Position numbers and translations under genes: made by a program
Notes under the pieces: generated by a model
The model's input: only the letters and a program-made list of their open reading frames with translations
Told to the model about the DNA's origin: nothing
The model's database searches: none
Shown: piece by piece, positions 40,936 to 46,363 of the stretch
Position numbering within the stretch: the stretch's first letter is position 1
How the letters are laid out: the number at the start of each line of letters is the position of its first letter
Source of the DNA: Chlamydiota bacterium
GTDB taxonomy: Bacteria; Actinomycetota; Thermoleophilia; Solirubrobacterales; Solirubrobacteraceae
NCBI GenBank assembly: GCA_903970125.1
Contig: CAJCHW010000057.1
Location: 1-46,363, forward strand
Reading direction: 5' to 3'
Length of the DNA stretch: 46,363 nucleotides

Positions 40936-41316
40936 GTGGCGACAAATGCGAAACCCGAAGTGAACGTCCCGTCGGACCAGGCGCCGTCCGGCCAGCTCGA
41001 GCTGGAGGACATCGGCGTTGGCAGCGGGGAGGAAGCGGTTCCGGGGCGACTCGTAGAGGTCCACTACGTTGGCGTCTCCTGGAGCACCGGCAATCAGTTC
41101 GACGCTTCCTGGGATCGCGGCGACACCTTTAGTTTCCAACTAGGCAAGGGCAACGTCATCGCCGGCTGGGACCAGGGCGTCGCCGGCATGAGAGTCGGTG
41201 GACGACGTCGGTTGACGATCCCGCCTTCGTTGGCCTATGGCAGCCGCGGCGCCGGCGGGGCCATCGGCCCGGAAGAGACGCTTGTGTTCGTCGTTGACCT
41301 CATTGCCGTGAGTTGA
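40936..41316 (+). CDS. FKBP-type peptidyl-prolyl cis-trans isomerase
   Basis: A 126-residue single FKBP domain. Recognisable residues are VEVHYVGVSWSTGNQFDASWDRG, FQLGKGNVIAGWDQGVAGMRVGGRRRLTIPPSLAYG and a terminal LVFVVDLI, shown here as the standard order VHY / FDASW / VIAGWDQG / IPPSLAYG. The hydrophobic pocket residues (Tyr, Phe, Asp, Trp, Tyr) are present, so isomerase activity is expected. There is no signal peptide; it acts in the cytoplasm on proline-containing peptides. The N-terminal 25 residues are a polar extension. GTG 40936 has TAAGGT 6 nt upstream. Confidence 0.95.
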   Translation: MATNAKPEVNVPSDQAPSGQLELEDIGVGSGEEAVPGRLVEVHYVGVSWSTGNQFDASWDRGDTFSFQLGKGNVIAGWDQGVAGMRVGGRRRLTIPPSLAYGSRGAGGAIGPEETLVFVVDLIAVS

Positions 41317-41407
41317 ACGGCTTCGTATTCCGCGACCGCCCCGAGCAGTTCATCTTTCCAACCAGGCCGCTAGCCGACGCTAGCTTCAGTGCCAGGGGGC
41401 GCCTGTC

Positions 41408-41842
41408 GTGTTGAGCCGCAACGCTTTGATCGGAGTGACCGTCGCGATCCTCGGCATCACAGCCGTGCCCGTCGCGAGCTACGGGGTTCCCGCGCAGGAG
41501 CGGCGAGCGAACTGCGCTGCTCGGGCTTCTCAGTGCGCCACCCTGATCGTCCACGTATACATCGTCAATGGGGGAATCGAAAGACTGTCGCAAGAACGGT
41601 CTCGTCTGCCCCGAAAGGTTCCCGACGAAACTCAGCCGCTGCGCATTGGGAAACTGGGGCCAGACGGTGAAGTGACCACCGATCGGATCACCTACAAGCA
41701 CAAGTTGCGTATGGCCCCCGGCCGTTATCGAATTGCAGTCATCGAAAGGGCCGCCCCCGGGGCGCACGCGTATCAATCAAAGACTCTCACGATGAGCGCA
41801 GGGCAGACGCTGGCAATCATGCTCTACGTCTACGAGGAATAG
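41408..41842 (+). CDS. Small secreted or membrane-anchored hypothetical protein
   Basis: A 144-residue protein with a hydrophobic N-terminus (about 6-24, ALIGVTVAILGITAVPVA), probably a signal peptide or anchor. The mature part has two cysteines close together (NCAARASQC) and a short beta-rich domain with LIVHVYIVNGG and LRMAPGRYRIAVIER, resembling small Ig-like or transthyretin-like folds, but no family is recognised. GTG 41408 has AGGGGG 8 nt upstream. It stands alone, 92 bp after the FKBP gene. Base composition is slightly less GC-rich than its neighbours. Confidence 0.6.
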   Translation: MLSRNALIGVTVAILGITAVPVASYGVPAQERRANCAARASQCATLIVHVYIVNGGIERLSQERSRLPRKVPDETQPLRIGKLGPDGEVTTDRITYKHKLRMAPGRYRIAVIERAAPGAHAYQSKTLTMSAGQTLAIMLYVYEE

Positions 41843-41843
41843 A

Positions 41844-42113
41844 GCCGTTTCGGGGCGGGCAGCGGTAGCGCCACCTAGTGGTCCGCTGTATGAAGACGGC
41901 TCCAGCGAATCGCTGGCGGTCGCGGACGCTGACCCCGGCGGCTGCGGCGGCGTGTCGCTTACCCTCGGAGGTCAGCCGCAGCCTGGACTTGAAGGCGGAC
42001 GCGAACTGATCGCACGCATCGACCAGGTGCTCGGGGTCAACTTCAACGTCGATCGTCCTGTGCGCGCCCCTCGCGGGCACGTTCCTAAGGCGACTCGCTC
42101 CTCCGCCGGCTAG
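41844..42113 (+). pseudogene. Possible gene remnant without start
   Basis: The plus strand stays open from before 41844 to TAG at 42111-42113, with a coding-like tail (LEGGRELIARIDQVLGVNFN, then VDRPVRAPRGHVPK). The only in-frame start is a GTG within it, and the family is not recognised. It may be the 3' end of a decayed gene. The minus strand also has an 87-codon ORF here. No other structure was seen between 41843 and pepA. Confidence 0.3.
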
Positions 42114-43612
42114 CAGTACGAGCGCGCGAGCTCGACGAGCAGGCGTACGCCGAAGCCCGATGCGCCCTTGGGCGCATACGTGCGGCCGAGATCCCAGGCG
42201 GTGCCCGCGATGTCAAGGTGCACCCACGGCACCTCGCCGACGAAGTTCGAGAGAAATGCCGCGCCCACGATCGTTCCCGCCTTGCGGTCTTCCGGCGCGT
42301 TGTTGAGGTCTCCGAACTGGCCTTTGACGAGGTCGTCGTACTCGCTGTGCAGTGGCAGTCTCCAGCTGATCTCACCCGTGCTCTCACCCGCTCCCACGAC
42401 CCTGGCCGCAAACTCGTCGTCGTTGGACATTGCGCCGGCATATGTCGAGCCGAGCGCCACGATCACTGCCCCAGTGAGCGTCGCCAGATCAACGATCCGC
42501 TCCGCGCCAAGTGAGACTGCGTGACAGAGGCAGTCCGCAAGCACCATTCGTCCCTCTGCGTCGGTGTTGTTGACTTCGATCGTCTTGCCGTTTGTGGCTG
42601 TGACGATGTCCCCGGGCTTGACCGCGCGCCCGCTCGGGAGGTTCTCCGTGGCACCCACGACGGCGACCACCTCGATCGGCAGGGCAAGCCGCGCGATCGC
42701 GGCCATGGCCTGCACAACGGCGGCCCCGCCGGACATGTCGAACTTCATCTCCCACATCTTGGCCCCGGGCTTCAGCGAAATGCCACCGCTGTCAAAGGTC
42801 ACGGCCTTGCCCACGAGGCCCAGCACAGGCGTGCCATCGGCTGGGGGTGTCGCCGGCTTGTAGTGCATCGTGATCAGCGCCGGCTCCTGCTCTGAGCCCT
42901 GCGCCACGGCGGCAAAGGCGCCCATTGAGCGCGCGGCCAGGCCGCTTGAATCCTCGACCTCGACCGAGAGCGTGTCGATTTCGGCGCCCAGCCGGCGGGC
43001 CTCCTCGCCCAGCGCCGTCGGGGTGAGATCGTTGCCTGGACGGTTTTGCAGGTCGCGCGCGGCGTTGACCGAGTCGGCGACCAGCGCAGCCGCAGCCACG
43101 GCTCTCTCCAGCGCTTCGGTACCGATGCCCGCCTCGGGGGCGGCAGCGATGATCAAGCGGTCCAGGTGCCGGGGACCCTCGTCGGCGTCCTCTTTCGCGG
43201 TGCCAGCGCTCTTGGACTTGAATGTGTCAAAGCGGTAGTCGGCGAGGATCGTGCCCTCGACCAATGCCCCGGCAAGCTCTGCAGGCTCGCTTGCCGTCGG
43301 TGCGTTGGGCAGCTGCCAGCAAAGCGCGAGCGTGCGCAGCTCCACTGCGCGGCCGTGAACCACAGCCGCCGCCACGCGCGCTCGCTCGGCGGTCAGCTCA
43401 TCGCCCTTGCCAAGACCGACCAGGATCCAGCGCTTGCCCTGCGCGTGAGCAACCGCGAGCGATCGGAATGTGACCCTGGCCTCGCCGCTGTCGAGCAGTG
43501 CGCTCAACTCCGGCGGCGCCTCCTTGGACAACGGGACCCCGTCGATCAGCCCCACGGCGACGGTGTCGGCGTCGCTGGCGCCAGCAGGTGGTATGACGCT
43601 GGAAACCAGCAC
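42110..43612 (-). CDS. pepA: Leucyl aminopeptidase (M17, PepA)
   Basis: A 500-residue M17 aminopeptidase, the normal length. The catalytic C-terminal domain holds LVGKAVTFDSGGISLKP, the metal-binding KFDMSGGA, the signature NNTDAEGRMVLAD, and later LATLTGAVIVALG. These hexameric two-metal enzymes release N-terminal residues from peptides. The N-terminal macro-like domain is present. GTG 43612 is chosen because a TATCTT box ends 10 nt before it; the longer frame has no other plausible start. It is divergent from thiolase 2, about 150 bp away. Confidence 0.93.
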   Translation of the reverse strand: MLVSSVIPPAGASDADTVAVGLIDGVPLSKEAPPELSALLDSGEARVTFRSLAVAHAQGKRWILVGLGKGDELTAERARVAAAVVHGRAVELRTLALCWQLPNAPTASEPAELAGALVEGTILADYRFDTFKSKSAGTAKEDADEGPRHLDRLIIAAAPEAGIGTEALERAVAAAALVADSVNAARDLQNRPGNDLTPTALGEEARRLGAEIDTLSVEVEDSSGLAARSMGAFAAVAQGSEQEPALITMHYKPATPPADGTPVLGLVGKAVTFDSGGISLKPGAKMWEMKFDMSGGAAVVQAMAAIARLALPIEVVAVVGATENLPSGRAVKPGDIVTATNGKTIEVNNTDAEGRMVLADCLCHAVSLGAERIVDLATLTGAVIVALGSTYAGAMSNDDEFAARVVGAGESTGEISWRLPLHSEYDDLVKGQFGDLNNAPEDRKAGTIVGAAFLSNFVGEVPWVHLDIAGTAWDLGRTYAPKGASGFGVRLLVELARSYC

Positions 43613-43622
43613 GGCGCGGGCC

Positions 43623-43628
43623 AAGATA
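43623..43628 (-). promoter_or_regulatory. Putative -10 box (TATCTT) of pepA
   Basis: TATCTT lies 10 nt before GTG 43612 on the minus strand, with no Shine-Dalgarno. Confidence 0.35.
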
Positions 43629-43745
43629 CTCGCATCGCTAGGATGCCGTCTGCTCCCCGCAGTGCCAGCCGCTGTGCGCGCTGCCCACAGGGGGGATACC
43701 CAAGTGTTCGAGGACACCCGACGGAGGCGCTGACCCAATGGCCAC

Positions 43746-43751
43746 TAACGT
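43746..43751 (+). promoter_or_regulatory. Putative -10 box (TAACGT) of thiolase 2
   Basis: TAACGT lies 9 nt before ATG 43761, with no Shine-Dalgarno. Confidence 0.4.
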
Positions 43752-43760
43752 GATAACGAC

Positions 43761-44945
43761 ATGCCCAAGACCGTAGTTCTCTCGACCGCACGCACGCCCG
43801 TCGGCAAGATGGGTGGAGCGCTCGCTTCGCTTGACGCCACCGACCTCGGAGGCGTCGCAATCAAGGAGGCACTCGTGCGCGCCGGCGTCGATGGCGCGCA
43901 GATCGAGCACGTGGTGATGGGACAGGTGCTGCAGGCCGGCCAGGGCCAGATCCCGTCGCGTCAAGCCCAGATCAAGGGCGGCGTCGCCAAGGAGGTCTCA
44001 AGCGAGACCGTCAACAAGGTCTGCGCATCGGGTCTGCGCGCGACTGTGATGATCGATAACGCGATTCGCGCCGGCGACCTGAACCTGGGCTTGGCGGGCG
44101 GTATGGAGTCGATGTCCAAAGCTCCCTATCTGATACCCAACGCGCGCTTTGGCTATCGCATGGGCGACGCCAAGATCCTCGACGCGATGATGCACGATGG
44201 GCTCACCAACCCCTTCTCGGGCCGGCCCATGATCGACGAGGCCACCGAGGTCGGCGACGAGCTTGAGATGACGCGCGTGGACCTGGACCGCTGGGCGCTG
44301 CGCTCGCATGAGCTTGCAATCGCGGCGATCGACGACGGCCGCATGGCCGAGGAGATTGCGCCTGTCACCGTGCCACCTGCCAAGCGTGGCAAGGAGCCCA
44401 CACTCGTCGACACCGACGAGGCTCCCCGACGCGACACGACGCTCGAGCGACTCGCGTCCTTGCCCGGGGTCGCCAGCAAGGACGGCTCGCACACCGCCGG
44501 CAACTCTCCCGGGGTCAACGACGGCGCCGGAGCGCTTGTGCTCGCCTCTGAGGAGTGGGCCAAGGCCGAGGGCAAGGAGGTGCTCGCCGAGATCGTGGGC
44601 CATGCGCAGAGCGCGAACGATTTCGCCTACCTGGCAACGACACCCGCAAGCGCCGCCACAAAGGCGTTGCAGCGGGCCGGGCTCAGCGCCACCGATATCG
44701 ACGTGTGGGAGATCAACGAGGCATTCGCCTCGGTCACTGTCAACTCGATCCGCGTGCTCGGCATCGACGCCGACAAGGTCAACGTCAACGGCGGCGCTGT
44801 TGCGATCGGACACCCCATCGGCGCTTCCGGCGCACGCATCATCGGCTCGCTCGTGCTTGAGCTGCGCCGGCGCGGCGGCGGGCTGGGCTGTGCGGCGATC
44901 TGTTCCGGCGGCGGTCAGGGCGACGCGATCATCGTGCGCGTCTGA
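43761..44945 (+). CDS. Acetyl-CoA C-acetyltransferase (thiolase)
   Basis: A 394-residue thiolase with the nucleophile in [10 protein letters not shown] (Cys88), [31 protein letters not shown] and the second Cys in [11 protein letters not shown]. The MSKAPY and GASGAR forms are typical of acetoacetyl-CoA thiolases (AtoB/PhaA), which condense two acetyl-CoA or cleave acetoacetyl-CoA. It is more canonical than thiolase 1 at 8.6-9.8 kb, so the two probably differ in chain length. The stop lies 4 nt before the B12-binding gene, indicating one transcript and a shared acyl-CoA pathway. Confidence 0.94.
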   Translation: MPKTVVLSTARTPVGKMGGALASLDATDLGGVAIKEALVRAGVDGAQIEHVVMGQVLQAGQGQIPSRQAQIKGGVAKEVSSETVNKVCASGLRATVMIDNAIRAGDLNLGLAGGMESMSKAPYLIPNARFGYRMGDAKILDAMMHDGLTNPFSGRPMIDEATEVGDELEMTRVDLDRWALRSHELAIAAIDDGRMAEEIAPVTVPPAKRGKEPTLVDTDEAPRRDTTLERLASLPGVASKDGSHTAGNSPGVNDGAGALVLASEEWAKAEGKEVLAEIVGHAQSANDFAYLATTPASAATKALQRAGLSATDIDVWEINEAFASVTVNSIRVLGIDADKVNVNGGAVAIGHPIGASGARIIGSLVLELRRRGGGLGCAAICSGGGQGDAIIVRV

Positions 44946-44949
44946 AGCC

Positions 44950-45366
44950 GTGAGCGCTGAGGATTCCGACGCAAAGATCCGCGTCGTCGTCGCCAAGCCC
45001 GGTCTTGACGGCCACGACCGCGGCGCAAAGATCATCGCCCGGGCTCTCCGTGACGCCGGCATGGAGGTCATCTACACGGGGCTTCACCAGACCCCGGAGC
45101 AGATCGTCAACACCGTGATCCAGGAGGATGCCGACGCGGTCGGGCTGTCGATCCTTTCGGGCGCGCACATGACGCTCGTGCCGCGGGTTATGGAGCTGCT
45201 GCGCGAGCAGGGCGTCGAGGACGTCGTGATCACCGTCGGCGGGACGATTCCTGCCGAAGACATCCCGGAGTTGCGCAGGCTCGGGGTCGCCGAGGTTTTC
45301 ACCCCCGGCTCGCCGACGCAGGCGATCGTGGACTTCATCCGCACCGCTGTGCACCCGGACGCCTGA
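44950..45366 (+). CDS. Cobalamin-binding domain protein (methylmalonyl-CoA mutase small subunit type)
   Basis: A 138-residue stand-alone B12-binding domain. The cobalt-ligand motif LDGHDRG (DxHxxG, His22) is followed by [28 protein letters not shown] and [13 protein letters not shown]. These match the C-terminal domain of methylmalonyl-CoA mutase; split mutases have it as a separate ~140-residue subunit that pairs with a ~550-residue catalytic subunit, which is not in this window. It would take part in propionate or branched-chain carbon metabolism. GTG 44950 follows the thiolase stop by 4 nt. Other adenosylcobalamin mutases are possible partners. Confidence 0.9.
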   Translation: MSAEDSDAKIRVVVAKPGLDGHDRGAKIIARALRDAGMEVIYTGLHQTPEQIVNTVIQEDADAVGLSILSGAHMTLVPRVMELLREQGVEDVVITVGGTIPAEDIPELRRLGVAEVFTPGSPTQAIVDFIRTAVHPDA

Positions 45367-45392
45367 CCGGGCCACCGTCTCAGCGGTCGGTC

Positions 45393-46361
45393 TCAGGAGT
45401 CGCTGTCGTCCGGATCCCCGGCGCCGTCCTCGTCGAAGTCGTGCTCGTCGAAGTCGAAGTCGAAGTCGTCGTCGAACGCCGCTTCGGCGTCTGCGCGCGC
45501 ATCGCTGGCCCGCTTGCGCAGCCACTCGGCCAGCTGCTGGCCTGTCTCGGCGACAGACTGGCCCGTCTCCACAAACGCCGAGCGGAAGCGCTCGGTGTAG
45601 TGGTCGACGGCGTCCGAAGCCTCCGCGAGCGGCTCCACCGGCTCGTCCCGGCGCATGTACTCACCGGAGATGATGCGGTCGTAGTCGCCACCCCGGACCC
45701 ACTCCATCAGCTCGTGGATGCGGCGCACGGGCATGGGGTGCGTGGCGCCCATGTCCATCAGCAGCCGTGACAGCCGTGCCAGGCCGCGGCCGCCCTCGCG
45801 GTATTCCTGACCCTGGCGCATGAACGCGTCGAGGTTCAGGCGCGATGCCTCGGCACCTGCGGCTATGACCATCAGCGTCCTGCACACCGACAGCGGATCG
45901 CGCGTCACAAGCGCAGCCGCGCGATCGCATGTGAGCTCGCCGGCACGCGACCACTCCAACAGCACCGGGCCGATCGGGAGCAGCCCGAAGGGCAAAGGAG
46001 CGGTGCGCAGCAGCCGCGTCAGGATCAAAAGCGCCGTGCGGTAGAGGTTGTGGTCAGAGAGCGTGTGTGCCGCCTCATGGGCGAACACCGCGCGCAGCTG
46101 GGCGCTGTCCAGGAGCCCGATCATGCTCGAACGCACCACCACGATCGGCTTGCCGGCGCCGAACTTGAGCGCATTGGTGAGGTAGTTCAGCACAATCTGC
46201 TGCACGCGCGCCGAGTCCCCGACGAGAAGCTCGGGCAGCTTTGGGGCGACGGCGATGCTGATGCTGCTGCCCCTGGCGCGGGCCTCCTCGTTCACCATCG
46301 CCACGCACTGCTCGAGGAGGACCTTCGGGGAAAAGGGCGCTGACCGGAGCTCGATCTTGCC
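45393..46361 (-). CDS. Chimera: histidine kinase fragment fused in frame to M48-like metallopeptidase (partial)
   Basis: The frame is open from the right edge (323 residues visible). The first ~67 residues are a sensor histidine kinase: GKIELRSAPFSPKVLLEQC then ELLVGDSARVQQIVLNYLTN, the link from dimerisation helix to the ATPase N-box. At NALKF it passes directly to an M48-type peptidase: GAGKPIVVVRSSMIGLLD, the zinc motif HEAAH, LSDHNLYRT, and ELTCDRAA with the third ligand Glu. The kinase G boxes are missing, and so is the peptidase N-terminus with its membrane spans. The C-terminus is acidic (DDDFDFDFDEHDFDEDG). Either a real recombination or a contig-end misassembly. Confidence 0.7.
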   Translation of the reverse strand, partial: GKIELRSAPFSPKVLLEQCVAMVNEEARARGSSISIAVAPKLPELLVGDSARVQQIVLNYLTNALKFGAGKPIVVVRSSMIGLLDSAQLRAVFAHEAAHTLSDHNLYRTALLILTRLLRTAPLPFGLLPIGPVLLEWSRAGELTCDRAAALVTRDPLSVCRTLMVIAAGAEASRLNLDAFMRQGQEYREGGRGLARLSRLLMDMGATHPMPVRRIHELMEWVRGGDYDRIISGEYMRRDEPVEPLAEASDAVDHYTERFRSAFVETGQSVAETGQQLAEWLRKRASDARADAEAAFDDDFDFDFDEHDFDEDGAGDPDDSDS

Positions 46362-46363
46362 CG

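Noticed and set aside
41817..42080. An 87-codon minus-strand ORF after pepA
   Set aside because: It is Arg-rich with no start signal, and the opposite strand has more coding-like residues; neither is convincing.
44946..45000. Cobalamin riboswitch for the B12-binding gene
   Set aside because: Only 4 nt separate it from the thiolase stop, and neither this gap nor the 43.6-43.8 kb leader contains a B12-box-like sequence.
43998..45071. A 357-codon minus-strand frame across thiolase 2
   Set aside because: It is the antisense shadow of a canonical thiolase, with low-complexity Arg/Ala/Gly translation.

Overview
This 46 kb window is GC-rich, densely coded DNA, most likely from an actinobacterium of the Thermoleophilia/Solirubrobacterales type. 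The clues are OpcA next to glucose-6-phosphate dehydrogenase, ergothioneine genes, a GlpX-type fructose bisphosphatase, Gly/Thr-rich secreted proteins with IPT, Ig-like and carboxypeptidase-regulatory-like repeats, and a methylglucose-polysaccharide-like locus. The taxonomy is inferred from gene content. No rRNA, tRNA, CRISPR array, insertion sequence or phage gene was seen. Both ends cut through genes, as in a metagenome or draft contig.

Layout. 1-9.8 kb: MscS channel tail, RibD-like reductase, cold-shock protein, GT-C mannosyltransferase-like membrane protein, large Cys-rich repeat secretory protein, rhodanese, acyl-CoA dehydrogenase, membrane zincin and thiolase. 9.8-18.4 kb: one long minus-strand run (glucokinase, gnd, zwf, opcA, pgl, SHB17-like phosphatase, egtB, egtD), mostly with overlapping stops and starts. 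It couples NADPH production by the oxidative pentose phosphate pathway to ergothioneine synthesis. Divergent glpX follows. 19.4-25.6 kb: two poorly known proteins, an RlpA-like secreted protein under a c-di-AMP (ydaO/yuaA) riboswitch, the primary sigma factor behind a tiny leader ORF, and PilT. 25.7-32.9 kb: HxlR regulator, unknown protein, ArsA/Get3-like ATPase, a coupled ParA-FtsZ pair in which FtsZ has a ~160-residue N-terminal extension, and gamma-glutamyltransferase. 32.9-36.9 kb: two methyltransferases, a GH57 branching enzyme and a hexapeptide acyltransferase, resembling the mycobacterial methylglucose lipopolysaccharide locus. 37-42 kb: a secreted seven-blade propeller protein interrupted by an in-frame amber codon, FMN reductase, FKBP and a small secreted protein. 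42-46.4 kb: leucyl aminopeptidase, a second thiolase, a stand-alone B12-binding domain of methylmalonyl-CoA mutase type, and an M48 peptidase fused in frame to a piece of a histidine kinase.

Regulation. At least twelve genes have a TAnnnT box 6-10 nt before the start codon and no Shine-Dalgarno, the architecture of leaderless transcripts. Three divergent pairs appear to share overlapping -10 boxes. A minority (csp, gnd, thiolase 1, FMN reductase) have clear Shine-Dalgarno sequences.

Strongest leads: the methylated-polysaccharide-like cluster, the histidine kinase/M48 chimera at the right edge, the riboswitch-rlpA unit whose start codon lies against the aptamer, the amber-interrupted propeller gene, the SHB17-like phosphatase in the pentose phosphate run, the ParA/extended-FtsZ pair, and the leader peptide abutting the sigma factor gene. 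Comparisons with named proteins were made from memory; no database search was run.
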